Shown here piece by piece: positions 1 to 8,524 of a DNA stretch of 64,000 nucleotides. This DNA comes from Streptomyces sp. CCM_MD2014 (lineage in GTDB: Bacteria > Actinomycetota > Actinomycetes > Streptomycetales > Streptomycetaceae): contig NZ_CP009754.1 of the NCBI RefSeq assembly GCF_000772045.1, positions 6,386,001 to 6,450,000 on the forward strand, in the 5' to 3' direction. A program made the translations under genes and the position numbers. The number at the start of each line of letters is the position of its first letter. The first letter of the stretch is position 1. The notes beneath the pieces were generated by a model. It saw only the letters and a program-made list of their open reading frames with translations, ran no database searches and was not told the DNA's origin.

Positions 1-20
1 TGGACGACGGGCGCGGTCAT
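1..20 (-). CDS. 5' end of an unidentified gene running off the left edge
   Basis: An ATG on the minus strand at position 20 is preceded by AAGGAG with 5 nt spacing (minus-strand sequence at 26-31), a textbook Streptomyces ribosome binding site. Only the first residues, M-T-A-P-V-V, are inside the window, so the product cannot be named. The position downstream of sucB and the operator-like sequence upstream would suit a regulator, but that is a guess. Confidence 0.5.
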
Positions 21-63
21 GGGAGCTCCTTCGGGAGGGTCCCCTTCGGACCCCTGGGGCGGC

Positions 64-101
64 TGACGTTTAGACAATACGGCCGTCACGGCGGGCGGGA
101 A
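64..101 (-). promoter_or_regulatory. Putative promoter of the left-edge gene
   Basis: On the minus strand a TATTGT -10 box (78 to 73) lies about 17 nt from a weak TTCCCG (101 to 96). The adjoining TTGTCTAAAC is a partial dyad and GACG/CGTC arms flank it (64-67 and 83-86). Transcription would start near 65 and give a leader of about 45 nt. This is inference from sequence only. Confidence 0.3.
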
Positions 102-170
102 GGGCGCATGGGGGCGCTTTTACGCAGGTGAGACGAGACTTACACAGCGTGCCCGGCCGGAACACGGCGA

Positions 171-202
171 TGCCCCCGCCCGGGGAGTTCCGGGCGGGGG
201 CA
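171..202 (-). terminator. Hairpin terminator downstream of sucB
   Basis: A perfect 13-bp stem (171-183 paired with 190-202) with a 6-nt loop lies 28 nt past the sucB stop codon. GC-rich hairpins without a U-run are the usual Streptomyces terminators. Confidence 0.8.
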
Positions 203-230
203 CCGTACGGGCCCGCTGGCGAGGGGGAGG

Positions 231-2024
231 CTACAGGCCGAGCTCGACCTCGAACTCGCCCGCCTCCAGGATCGCCTTGACCGCCGTCAGGTAACGGGCG
301 GCGTCGGCGCCGTCCACCAGACGGTGGTCGTAGGACAGGGTCAGGTACGTCATGTCGCGGACGCCGATGACCGGCCCGTCCTCCGTCTCGATGACGGCCG
401 GACGCTTGACCGTGGCACCGATGCCGAGGATGGCGACCTGGCCCGGCGGCACGATGATCGTGTCGAACAGCGCGCCGCGCGAACCGGTGTTGCTGATGGT
501 GAAGGTCGCGCCCGCCAGCTCGTCCGGGCTGATCTTGCTGGCCCGCACCTTGCCCGCCAGGTCGGCGGTCGCCTTGGCGATGCCGGCCAGGTTGAGGTCA
601 CCGGCGTTCTTGATGACCGGGGTCATCAGGCCCTTCTCGGAGTCCACCGCGATACCGATGTTCTCGGTGTCGAAGTAGGTGATGGTCCCCTCGGCCTCGT
701 TGATCTTGGCGTTGATCGGCGCGTGCGCCTTCAGCGCCTGGGCCGCCGCCTTGACGAAGAACGGCATCGGCGAGAGCTTGACGCCCTCACGCGCCGCGAA
801 CGCGTCCTTGGCACGGGCGCGCAGCTTCATCAGACGGGTGACGTCGACCTCGACGACCGACGACAGCTGGGCCTGCTCGTGCAGCGCCTTGACCATGTTG
901 TCGCCGATGACCTTGCGGATGCGCGGCATCTTGACGGTCTGGCCACGCAGCGGGGAGGCCTCCAGGACGGGGGCCTTCTTCGCGGCCGGAGCGGCGGGAG
1001 CGGCGGCGGCCGGAGCCGGCGCGGCCTTCGCGGCCTCGGCGGCGGCGACGACGTCCTGCTTGCGGATACGGCCGCCGACGCCGGTGCCCTTGACGGTGGA
1101 CAGGTCGACGCCGTTCTCGGCGGCGAGCTTGCGCACCAGCGGGGTGACGTAGGCACCGTCGTCCACCGGCTGGGCGGCGGCCGGGGCAGCCGGAGCGGCG
1201 GCCGGGGCCGGCGCGGGCGCCGGGGCGGAGGGCTGCGGGGCGGGAGCCTGCGGGGCCGGAGCCTGCGGCGCCTGCGGGGCGGGAGCCGGGGCGGCCGGAG
1301 CCGGAGCGGCCTGCGCGGGAGCCGGGGCCGGAGCCGCCGGAGCCGGGGTGGGCTCGGGCTGGGCGGGGGCTGCCGGAGCCTCCTGGGCCGGGGCCGGGGC
1401 GGCACCCGCCGCACCGATGACGGCGAGCTTGGCGCCGACCTCCGCGGTCTCGTCCTCGCCGACCACGATCTCCAGCAGGGTGCCGGAGGCGGGCGCCGGG
1501 ATCTCGGTGTCGACCTTGTCGGTCGAGACCTCGAGCAGCGGCTCGTCGGCCTCGACGCTGTCACCGACCGACTTCAGCCAGCGGGTGACGGTGCCCTCGG
1601 TGACGGACTCGCCGAGCGCGGGCAGGACGACGTCCGTGCCCTCGGCGGAGCCACCGGCGGCGGCGTCGGCGGTGGGAGCGGGCGCCGGGGCGGCCTGCTC
1701 GGTGGAGGGGGCGGCCGGGGCGGGCTCGGGAGCCGGCTCGGCGACCGGCTCGGCCTGCGGGGCCGCCGCGGCGGCGGGGGCGCCGCTGCCGTCGTCGATC
1801 AGCGCCAGCTCGGCGCCGACCTCGACGGTCTCGTCCTCGGCGACCTTGATGGAGGACAGCACGCCGGAGGCGGGCGCCGGGATCTCGGTGTCGACCTTGT
1901 CGGTCGAGACCTCGAGCAACGGCTCGTCGGCCTCGACACGCTCACCCTCGGCCTTCAGCCAGCGGGTGACGGTGCCCTCGGTGACGCTCTCGCCGAGCGC
2001 CGGCAGGGTTACGGAAACCGCCAT
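231..2024 (-). CDS. sucB: Dihydrolipoamide acyltransferase, E2 of 2-oxo acid dehydrogenase
   Basis: E2 component that transfers acyl groups (succinyl and/or acetyl) from lipoamide to CoA in the cytosolic 2-oxo acid dehydrogenase complex. The 597-aa protein has two N-terminal lipoyl domains (about 1-78 and 130-206) with lipoyl-lysines K43 and K170, each in EVSTDKVDTEIP. Long Ala/Pro-rich linkers follow, then a peripheral-subunit-binding domain (about 291-327) and a C-terminal catalytic domain ending in SYDHRLVDG with the expected H567 and D571. The start has AAGGAG upstream with a long 11-nt spacer. lpd lies 63 nt upstream on the same strand, so E2 and E3 are probably cotranscribed. In mycobacteria the matching gene (dlaT) serves pyruvate dehydrogenase, so substrate specificity is not settled by sequence. 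The linker composition is normal for the family. Confidence 0.93.
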   Translation of the reverse strand: MAVSVTLPALGESVTEGTVTRWLKAEGERVEADEPLLEVSTDKVDTEIPAPASGVLSSIKVAEDETVEVGAELALIDDGSGAPAAAAAPQAEPVAEPAPEPAPAAPSTEQAAPAPAPTADAAAGGSAEGTDVVLPALGESVTEGTVTRWLKSVGDSVEADEPLLEVSTDKVDTEIPAPASGTLLEIVVGEDETAEVGAKLAVIGAAGAAPAPAQEAPAAPAQPEPTPAPAAPAPAPAQAAPAPAAPAPAPQAPQAPAPQAPAPQPSAPAPAPAPAAAPAAPAAAQPVDDGAYVTPLVRKLAAENGVDLSTVKGTGVGGRIRKQDVVAAAEAAKAAPAPAAAAPAAPAAKKAPVLEASPLRGQTVKMPRIRKVIGDNMVKALHEQAQLSSVVEVDVTRLMKLRARAKDAFAAREGVKLSPMPFFVKAAAQALKAHAPINAKINEAEGTITYFDTENIGIAVDSEKGLMTPVIKNAGDLNLAGIAKATADLAGKVRASKISPDELAGATFTISNTGSRGALFDTIIVPPGQVAILGIGATVKRPAVIETEDGPVIGVRDMTYLTLSYDHRLVDGADAARYLTAVKAILEAGEFEVELGL

Positions 2025-2087
2025 GGTTTCGGTTGCTCCTTACGAAAGTGCGGAAGTCTGTGTCGTCGCGCCCGAAGACCTGAGCGG

Positions 2088-3476
2088 TCAGTCGTGCATG
2101 TGGAGCGGCTTGCCGGCCAGCGCCAGGTGGGCCTCGCCGAGCGCCTCGTTCTGCGTCGGGTGGGCGTGGATGAGCTGGGCCACCTCGGCGGGCAGCGCCT
2201 CCCAGTTGTAGATCAGCTGCGCCTCTCCGACCTGCTCGCCCATGCGGTCGCCGACCATGTGGACGCCGACCACGGCACCGTCCTTGACCTGGACGAGCTT
2301 GATCTCGCCCGCGGTCTTCAGGATGCGGCTCTTGCCGTTGCCGCCCAGCGGGAACTTGATCGAGACGACCTTGTCCGCGCCGTAGACCTCCTTGGCCTTG
2401 GCCTCCGTGAGGCCGACGGAGGCGACCTCCGGGTGGCAGTACGTCACCCGCGGCACGCCGTCGTAGTCGACCGGGACGGTCTTCAGGCCTGCGAGCCGCT
2501 CCGCCACCAGGATGCCCTCGGCGAAGCCGACGTGCGCGAGCTGGAGGGTGGGAACGAGGTCACCGACGGCGGAGATGGTCGGGACGTTGGTCCGCATGTA
2601 CTCGTCCACGAGGACGAAGCCGCGGTCCATGGCGACGCCGTTCTCCTCGTAGCCCAGGCCCTGCGAGACCGGGCCGCGGCCGATGGCGACGAGCAGGATC
2701 TCGGCCTCGAACTCCTTGCCGTCGGCGAGGGTGACCTTGACGCCGTCCTGGGTGTACTCGGCCTTCTGGAAGAAGGTGCCCAGGTTGAACTTGATGCCCC
2801 GCTTGCGGAAGGCGCGCTCCAGCAGCTTGGAGCTGTTCTCGTCCTCGACCGGGACCAGGTGCTTGAGGCCCTCGATGACCGTGACCTCGGAACCGAAGGA
2901 CTTCCACGCGGAGGCGAACTCCACGCCGATGACGCCACCGCCCAGGACGATCGCGGACTTCGGCACGCGGTCCAGCGTCAGGGCGTGGTCCGAGGAGATG
3001 ATCCGGTTGCCGTCGATCTCCAGGCCCGGCAGCGTCTTCGGCACGGAGCCGGTCGCGAGCAGGACGTGGCGGCCCTCGACGCGCTGACCGTTGACGTCGA
3101 CGGAGGTGGGGGAGGAGAGCCGGCCCTCACCCTCGATGTAGGTGATCTTGCGGGAAGCGACCAGACCCTGCAGGCCCTTGTACAGGCCGGCGATCACCTC
3201 GTCCTTGTACTTGTGCACGCCCGCCATGTCGACGCCCTCGAAGGACGTCTTCACGCCGAACTGCTCGCTCTCGCGGGACTGGTCGGCGACCTCGCCCGCG
3301 TGCAGCAGGGCCTTGGTGGGAATGCAACCGTTGTGCAGGCAGGTGCCGCCGAGCTTGTTCTTCTCGATCAGGGCGACGTCCAGGCCCAGCTGCGCCCCGC
3401 GCAGGGCCGCGGCGTAACCACCGCTGCCACCGCCGAGGATCACTAGGTCGAAAACGGTGCTGGCGTCGTTCGCCAC
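2088..3476 (-). CDS. lpd: Dihydrolipoamide dehydrogenase (E3)
   Basis: FAD flavoenzyme that reoxidises dihydrolipoamide with NAD+ in 2-oxo acid dehydrogenase complexes and glycine cleavage. The 462-aa protein has an N-terminal FAD motif (LVILGGGSGG), the redox-active disulfide in GGTCLHNGC (C46, C51), a second GGGVIGVE nucleotide-binding motif and the C-terminal active-site HPTQNE (H439, E444). The reading frame stays open further upstream, but GTG at 3476 is preferred because GGAGG lies 7 nt before it and the protein then starts at the usual place. It is followed by sucB after 63 nt. Confidence 0.94.
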   Translation of the reverse strand: MANDASTVFDLVILGGGSGGYAAALRGAQLGLDVALIEKNKLGGTCLHNGCIPTKALLHAGEVADQSRESEQFGVKTSFEGVDMAGVHKYKDEVIAGLYKGLQGLVASRKITYIEGEGRLSSPTSVDVNGQRVEGRHVLLATGSVPKTLPGLEIDGNRIISSDHALTLDRVPKSAIVLGGGVIGVEFASAWKSFGSEVTVIEGLKHLVPVEDENSSKLLERAFRKRGIKFNLGTFFQKAEYTQDGVKVTLADGKEFEAEILLVAIGRGPVSQGLGYEENGVAMDRGFVLVDEYMRTNVPTISAVGDLVPTLQLAHVGFAEGILVAERLAGLKTVPVDYDGVPRVTYCHPEVASVGLTEAKAKEVYGADKVVSIKFPLGGNGKSRILKTAGEIKLVQVKDGAVVGVHMVGDRMGEQVGEAQLIYNWEALPAEVAQLIHAHPTQNEALGEAHLALAGKPLHMHD

Positions 3477-3626
3477 GTCACGTCCTCCATGCATGTGCGC
3501 CACGCCGGTCTCCAGTGACCGGTCGGCGGCTGGTGTCCGGCCGCTCTTTGTTCTCGGCCCTTGGGTGGGCCCTGTCCTGCCGGGCTCCATCTTCGCACTT
3601 GTGAGAGACGAACGAGACGTGGGGCC

Positions 3627-3643
3627 GGGGTGTGAGACACCCC
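3627..3643. other. Small hairpin in the pepA-lpd spacer
   Basis: GGGGTGT and ACACCCC form a 7-bp stem around a 3-nt loop. An alternative pairing uses CGTGGGG (3618-3624) with CCCCACG (3640-3646). It sits in the 388-nt spacer between pepA and lpd and could be the lpd leader or a weak terminator; nothing else resolves its role. Confidence 0.3.
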
Positions 3644-3660
3644 ACGTTCACATGAGCGGG

Positions 3661-3815
3661 GTTCTTCCGTGGCCGGCACCGGGACAGCCGGCCGAGGGGC
3701 GCGGGTCTGTGCCGTTCTGCGGCTCCGCCGCGTGGGCGCGACGGCTCGCGGTTCTTCCGTGGCCGACGCCGGGGACACCCGGCCGAGGGGCGCGGGGAAC
3801 TGCGCCACCAGCCAC
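3661..3815 (+). repeat. Direct repeat with embedded dispersed-repeat copies
   Basis: A 45-bp unit beginning GTTCTTCCGTGGCCG occurs at 3661-3705 and again at 3751-3797 with few changes. Between them, 3696-3741 is a copy of the dispersed family A (GGGGCGCGGG ... GCGGCTCCGCCGCGTGGGCGCGA). At 3785-3815 lies a copy of family B (GAGGGGCGCGGGGAACTGCG). No plausible gene overlaps this tract. Confidence 0.75.
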
Positions 3816-3864
3816 GGCGGACCGCGGCCGCGCAATCACCCGCACCCCGGCTCACTGGGCGCCC

Positions 3865-5397
3865 TTAGCCCAGCTCACCCGCGGCCGCCAGCTCGGCGAC
3901 CCGCACCAGCGTCCGCACCGCCGTCCCCGTACCGCCCTTGGGCGTGTACCCGAACGGCCCGCCCTCGTTGAAGGCCGGACCCGCGATGTCCAGGTGCGCC
4001 CAGGTGATGCCCTCGCCGACGAACTCGCGCAGGAACAGACCGGCCACCAGGCCGCCGCCCATCCGCTCGCCGATGTTCGCGATGTCCGCGGTCGGCGAGT
4101 CCATGCCCTTGCGCAGGTGCTCCGGCATCGGCATCGGCCAGGCCGGCTCGCCGGACTCCTCGGCCGCCTCGTGCACCGCGGAGCGGAACGCGTCGTCGTT
4201 CGCCATGATCCCGTACGTCCGGCTGCCCAGCGCCACCATCATCGCGCCGGTCAGGGTCGCCACGTCGATGATCGCGTCCGGCTTCTCCAGCGAGGCCGCC
4301 CACAGCGCGTCGGCGAGCACGAGCCGGCCCTCGGCGTCGGTGTTGAGCACCTCCACCGTCTTGCCGCTGTACATGCGCAGCACGTCACCCGGGCGGGTGG
4401 CGGAGCCCGACGGCATGTTCTCGGCCAGCGCCAGCCAGCCGGTCACGTTGACCTCCAGGCCCAGCCGCGCGGCGGCGACGACCGCGGCGAACACGGCGGC
4501 GGCGCCCGCCATGTCGCACTTCATCGTCTCGTTGTGCCCGGCCGGCTTCAGCGAGATGCCGCCCGAGTCGTAGGTGATGCCCTTGCCGACGAAGGCGAGG
4601 GACTTCTTCGCCCTGGGCGAGGTGTACGACAGCTTCACCAGCCGCGGACCCGACGCCGAACCGGCGCCGACGCCCAGGATGCCGCCGTAGCCGCCCTTGG
4701 TGAGCGCCTTCTCGTCGAGCACCTGCACCTTGATGCCGTGCTCCTTCGCGGCGGCCTGCGCCACCGCCGCGAACGCCTCCGGGTTGAGGTCGTTCGGCGG
4801 GGTGTTGACCAGGTCGCGGGCGCGGTTCAGCTCCTCGGCGACGGCCGCCGCACGCTCGATGGCGGCCTTGTACGCCTTGTCGCGGGGCTTGCCGCCCAGC
4901 AGCGCGGCCTCCGCCAGCGGGGCCTTGCCGTTGCCCTTGGCGGCCTTGGCCTCCTTCGCGGACTCCTTGTACGCGTCGAAGGAGTACGCACCGAGCAGCA
5001 CGCCCTCGGCGACGACACCGGCGTCGGCGGCCTCCGTGAGCGGCAGGGCGAAGGCGGCCTTCTTGGCGCCGGCCAGGGCACGGGCGGCCGCTCCGGCGGC
5101 CCTGCGCAGCGTCTCCGCGTCGAAGCCGGAGTCCTTCTCGGGCTCGGCACCGAGGCCCACCGCCACGACGACGGGTGCCTTGAAGCCGGACGGCGCGGGC
5201 AGCTTCGTCACCTCGCCCTCGGCACCGGAGGCGCCGAGGGTCTCCAGGACGCCGGCGAGCCGACCGTCGTACGCCTTGTCCACGGCTTCCGCGCCCGGTG
5301 CGACGGACGGGCCGTTCGCGCCCTTGGCGACACCGATCACGATCGCGTCGGCCCGGAGGCCGGGCGCCGCGGCGGTGGAGAGAGTGAGAGCAGTCAC
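3865..5397 (-). CDS. pepA: Leucyl aminopeptidase (M17)
   Basis: Cytosolic dizinc/dimanganese aminopeptidase that releases N-terminal residues from peptides. The 510-aa protein shows the M17 signature NTDAEGR at 352-358, the metal/catalytic segment GKGITYDSGG (271-280) and KCDMAGAA (293-300). The N-terminal half is the variable PepA domain and is rich in Ala and Lys. GTG at 5397 was taken as start; only a weak GGAAGCGAG-like site precedes it. A TAGGGT box on the minus strand at 5476-5471 may be the -10 element. It is divergent from the lipoprotein gene at 5648 and upstream of lpd, without clear cotranscription because 388 nt with repeats separate them. Confidence 0.93.
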   Translation of the reverse strand: MTALTLSTAAAPGLRADAIVIGVAKGANGPSVAPGAEAVDKAYDGRLAGVLETLGASGAEGEVTKLPAPSGFKAPVVVAVGLGAEPEKDSGFDAETLRRAAGAAARALAGAKKAAFALPLTEAADAGVVAEGVLLGAYSFDAYKESAKEAKAAKGNGKAPLAEAALLGGKPRDKAYKAAIERAAAVAEELNRARDLVNTPPNDLNPEAFAAVAQAAAKEHGIKVQVLDEKALTKGGYGGILGVGAGSASGPRLVKLSYTSPRAKKSLAFVGKGITYDSGGISLKPAGHNETMKCDMAGAAAVFAAVVAAARLGLEVNVTGWLALAENMPSGSATRPGDVLRMYSGKTVEVLNTDAEGRLVLADALWAASLEKPDAIIDVATLTGAMMVALGSRTYGIMANDDAFRSAVHEAAEESGEPAWPMPMPEHLRKGMDSPTADIANIGERMGGGLVAGLFLREFVGEGITWAHLDIAGPAFNEGGPFGYTPKGGTGTAVRTLVRVAELAAAGELG

Positions 5398-5647
5398 GGT
5401 GGTGAAATCTCGCTTCCGTATGAAGTCTGGTGTGGCCGAATGCGGGTGGGTCGACCGGGCCCGACATCCGACCCTAGATCCCTCCTGCGATGCGGTCCTC
5501 GCCTGGGCAGGCGAACACTCGGCACGAGCCTACGCTCGCCCCCGGCCGCACTCCCTCCTGCGGGGCCGCGGTTTCCGCGCCGAGCCGTGGATGGGAGATC
5601 ATTCCGGGAGTACGCCGCCATCCCAACCGCACTCTGGAGCAACCCCC

Positions 5648-6442
5648 GTGAGACGCCCGGTCCTGTCGACAGCCCTCCTCCTGCCGCTGCTCGCGGGCTG
5701 CACGTCGGCCCCCGGCGACGGCGGTGCCGGGGGCGGTGACGCCGGCCACTGGCGGCCGGCGCCGGGCACCGCCTGGCAGTGGCAGCTCAGCGGGAAACTG
5801 GACACGTCCGTGGACGTACCGGTCTACGACATCGACGGCTTCGACCACGACAGGGCCACGGTCGCGGGTCTGCACGAGGACGGACGCAAGGTCATCTGCT
5901 ACGTCTCCACCGGCGCCTGGGAGGACTTCCGGCCCGACGCCGACGCGTTCCCGGCTGAGGTGCTGGGCAAGGGCAACGGCTGGGAGGGCGAGCGATGGCT
6001 GGACATCCGCGCCACGGACGTCCTGGAGCCGCTGATGGCCGAGCGCCTCGACATGTGCCGCGACAAGGGCTTCGACGCCGTGGAGCCGGACAACATGGAC
6101 GGCTACAAGAACGAGACCGGCTTCCCGCTCACCGGCGACGACCAGCTCCGCTACAACCGGCTGATCGCCAAGCTCGCCCACGACCGCGGGATGGCCGTCG
6201 GCCTGAAGAACGACCTGGACCAGATCCCGGAACTCGTCGACGACTTCGACTTCGCCGTCAACGAGCAGTGCGCGCAGTACGGCGAGTGCGCCGACAACCA
6301 GCCGTTCATCGACGCGGACAAGGCGGTCTTCCACGTCGAGTACGAGCTGCCGACGGAACGCTTCTGCGCCGACTCCCGCGAGCTGCGGCTCAGTTCGATG
6401 CTGAAGAAGTACGAACTGGACGCCTGGCGCGAGGCCTGCTGA
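5648..6442 (+). CDS. Secreted lipoprotein of the GH114 (endo-alpha-1,4-polygalactosaminidase-like) family
   Basis: The 264-aa product begins with a lipoprotein signal (positively charged VRR, hydrophobic stretch, lipobox LLAGC). The mature part resembles GH114/TM1410-type TIM-barrel proteins: a W-Q-W-Q-L segment, VYDIDGFDHD, KVICYVSTGAWEDFRPD, WLDIR and FDAVEPDNMDGY, which carry the conserved Asp/Glu residues. These enzymes are thought to cut galactosaminogalactan-type polymers. GTG at 5648 has GGAG (5636-5639) 8 nt upstream; the longer open frame upstream has no coding support because it overlaps pepA antisense. It is monocistronic and convergent with cobS (22 nt apart). The family call is from memory; the true substrate in Streptomyces is unknown. 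Confidence 0.8.
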   Translation: MRRPVLSTALLLPLLAGCTSAPGDGGAGGGDAGHWRPAPGTAWQWQLSGKLDTSVDVPVYDIDGFDHDRATVAGLHEDGRKVICYVSTGAWEDFRPDADAFPAEVLGKGNGWEGERWLDIRATDVLEPLMAERLDMCRDKGFDAVEPDNMDGYKNETGFPLTGDDQLRYNRLIAKLAHDRGMAVGLKNDLDQIPELVDDFDFAVNEQCAQYGECADNQPFIDADKAVFHVEYELPTERFCADSRELRLSSMLKKYELDAWREAC

Positions 6443-6464
6443 CCCCCCGGGGGGGGCGCACCGG

Positions 6465-7250
6465 TCAGCCCAGGACCAGCACCACCAGCGCGGTCGTGGC
6501 CGCCGTCTCCGCCACCCCGCCGAAGACGTCGCCCGTGACGCCGCCGAAGCGGCGGACGCAGTGCCGCAGCAGCAGTTCGGCGAGGACGACCGCGCACACC
6601 ACGGCGAGCGCCGTGCGCAGGGCGTCGTACGGGCCCAGGCACGCAGCCGCCGCCGCGGCGGCCAGGGCGGCGACCGTCGCCGCCGTGGTCAGCGCCCTGC
6701 CGGCCGGGACGACTCCGGCGACCGCCGCGCCCAGTCCCTCCGGGCGGGCGGCGGGCACCCCGGCCCGGGCCGCCGTCGTCAGCGCCAGCCGGGCGGCGGT
6801 CGCCGACACCACGGCGGCGAGCGCACCGCGCGCCCACGAGCCGTCGTAGGCCTGGGCGAGGGCGGCCACCTGGGCGAGGAGCGTGAAGAGGAGGGTGAGC
6901 ACGCCGAACGGCCCGATGTCCGACTGCTTCATGATCCGCAGGGCGTCCTCGGCGGGTTTGCCGCTGCCCAGACCGTCGGCGGTGTCGGCCAGCCCGTCCA
7001 GATGCAGTCCGCGGGTGAGTACGGCGGGGACGGCGACCGTGGCGACCGCGGCGAGCAGGGTCCCCGCGCCCAGTGCGAGCAGCAGCAGCCCGGTGCCCGC
7101 GGCGAGGACGCCCACGGCCAGCCCGGCCAGCGGCGCGCACAGCATGCCGCCGCGGGCGGCGTCGCGGTCCCAGCGGGTCACCTTGACCGGGAGCACGGTG
7201 AGAGTGCCGAAGGCGAAACGGAGGCCGTCGGCGGAGGGGGTCCTGAGCAC
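6465..7250 (-). CDS. cobS: Adenosylcobinamide-GDP ribazoletransferase (cobalamin synthase)
   Basis: Integral membrane enzyme joining alpha-ribazole (phosphate) to adenosylcobinamide-GDP, the last step of cobalamin assembly. The 261-aa protein has several Ala/Leu/Val-rich membrane segments and the family motif GLHLDGLADTADGLGSG (81-97) with Mg-binding acidic residues, plus the N-terminal LRFAFGTLTVLPV. GTG at 7250 is preceded by TAGTCT (7262-7257 on the minus strand) with a 6-nt gap and no ribosome binding site, so a leaderless transcript is likely. It is divergent from the membrane protein at 7311, whose -10 box is only about 40 bp away. cobT and cobU lie 1.5-4 kb away but not in one operon. 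Confidence 0.93.
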   Translation of the reverse strand: MLRTPSADGLRFAFGTLTVLPVKVTRWDRDAARGGMLCAPLAGLAVGVLAAGTGLLLLALGAGTLLAAVATVAVPAVLTRGLHLDGLADTADGLGSGKPAEDALRIMKQSDIGPFGVLTLLFTLLAQVAALAQAYDGSWARGALAAVVSATAARLALTTAARAGVPAARPEGLGAAVAGVVPAGRALTTAATVAALAAAAAAACLGPYDALRTALAVVCAVVLAELLLRHCVRRFGGVTGDVFGGVAETAATTALVVLVLG

Positions 7251-7310
7251 CGGCGCAGACTACCCGGCGGCCGGCGGGGCGCTTGAGGGCCCGGGGGATA
7301 AAGTGCGCAT

Positions 7311-8051
7311 ATGGGAGATTGGTGGCAGCGCAACATCATGGAACCGGGCAAGCTGCCGCTGCTCCTCGCGCTGACGGCGTTCGTGCTGACGTTCGTGGTC
7401 ACGCGGGTCATCACCCGTCTGATCCGGGCGGGCAAGGGGCCCTTCGGCAACGTCAAGGCGGGCGGGGTGCACATCCACCACGTGGTCCCCGGGGTCGTCC
7501 TCACCGTCGTCGGAGGCTTCGGTGCGGTAGCGGGAGGGCGGCACGGGTTCGGGTCCGCGTTCGCCGCGGTGGTCTTCGGCATCGGGGCGGGTCTCGTGCT
7601 GGACGAGTTCGCGCTCATCCTGCACCTGGACGACGTCTACTGGACGGAGGCGGGGCGCAAGAGCGTGGAGGTCGTGGTGCTCACCGCGGCCCTGGTCGGG
7701 CTGGTCCTGGCGGGCTTCACGCCCTTCGGCGTCGACGGGGTGAGCCAGGACGAGTTGCAGGACCGCGCGAACGTCATCGCGACGGTTGCCGGGAACTTCC
7801 TCTTCTCCCTCCTCGCCCTGGCCAAGGGCAAGGCGCGACTCGCGATCTTCGGGGTCATCGTGCCCGTGATCGCGCTGGTCGGCGCGGTCCGGCTGGCCCG
7901 CCCCGGCTCCCCGTGGGCCCGCCGCTTCTACGCCCGCCGCCCGCGCGCCCGCGCGAAGGCCCGCCTCCGCGCCTACCATCACGACCGCCGCTGGTCCGGC
8001 CCCCGCCGCGCCGTCCAGGACTGGATCGGCGGCCGCCCGGACCCGCGGTGA
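7311..8051 (+). CDS. Polytopic membrane protein of unknown function with an HIHH motif
   Basis: The 246-aa protein has about six hydrophobic segments (near 15-36, 57-74, 86-105, 122-142, 157-175 and 181-200) and a very basic Arg-rich C-terminal tail of about 50 residues that should face the cytosol. Charged groups inside or next to membrane segments stand out: GVHIHHVVPG (His54, 56, 57), LDEFALILHLDDVYW and the Arg/Lys loops. Clusters of His and Asp in membrane helices are seen in metal-dependent membrane hydrolases, but no family was recognised. The start follows TAAAGT (7299-7304) by 6 nt without a ribosome binding site, so the mRNA is probably leaderless. It is divergent from cobS. Confidence 0.75.
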   Translation: MGDWWQRNIMEPGKLPLLLALTAFVLTFVVTRVITRLIRAGKGPFGNVKAGGVHIHHVVPGVVLTVVGGFGAVAGGRHGFGSAFAAVVFGIGAGLVLDEFALILHLDDVYWTEAGRKSVEVVVLTAALVGLVLAGFTPFGVDGVSQDELQDRANVIATVAGNFLFSLLALAKGKARLAIFGVIVPVIALVGAVRLARPGSPWARRFYARRPRARAKARLRAYHHDRRWSGPRRAVQDWIGGRPDPR

Positions 8052-8061
8052 CGATGCGTTT

Positions 8062-8221
8062 GCCTCCGGCGGTGGCGCGGGATGCCTGCGGCGCGGGTGC
8101 CTCCGGCGGTGGCGCGGGATGCCTGCGGCGCGGGTGCCTCCGGCGGTGGCGCGGGCTGCCTGCGGCGCCTGTGCGGGTGCCTCCGGCGGTGGCGCGGGGT
8201 GCCTGCGGCGCCTGTGCGGGT
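8062..8221. repeat. Four-copy tandem repeat (37, 37, 43, 43 bp)
   Basis: Two perfect 37-bp units (8062-8098, 8099-8135) are followed by two 43-bp units (8136-8178, 8179-8221) that share the first part GCCTCCGGCGGTGGCGCGG and differ by a CCTGTG insertion and one base. The array is in the 724-nt gap between the converging membrane-protein and cobT genes. All reading frames here are GC-rich shadows; I see no gene. Confidence 0.92.
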
Positions 8222-8524
8222 TCGGTGGGGGTGCGGGTAGCGCCTTGGGGTGCGTTGTGGGTCGGGGTCGGGCCGGGGGGTGTCCGTCCTCGGAACGGCG
8301 CGGAATCGGTCACTTACAGAGGCGCGGGGCGTTGACGCGCCAACCGCTGCGGGCGGACACCCCCCGACCCGCCCCCTCCTCGCCGTACGCGGCTGCCGGC
8401 CGCCCCACGCCGGTGCCCGGTCCCCGCCGTACGCGGCTCCCCGCCGCCGTCGCCGCCCCAGCTGCGGACCGTCGCCGTGACGCCGCCCCCGCTGCGGGCA
8501 GTCGTGCCGCTGGGGCGGCACGGG

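Noticed and set aside
324..3446. 1040-codon open frame on the plus strand across sucB and lpd
   Set aside because: Antisense to two clear genes; Arg/Gly/Leu-rich shadow translation caused by high GC in the third codon position.
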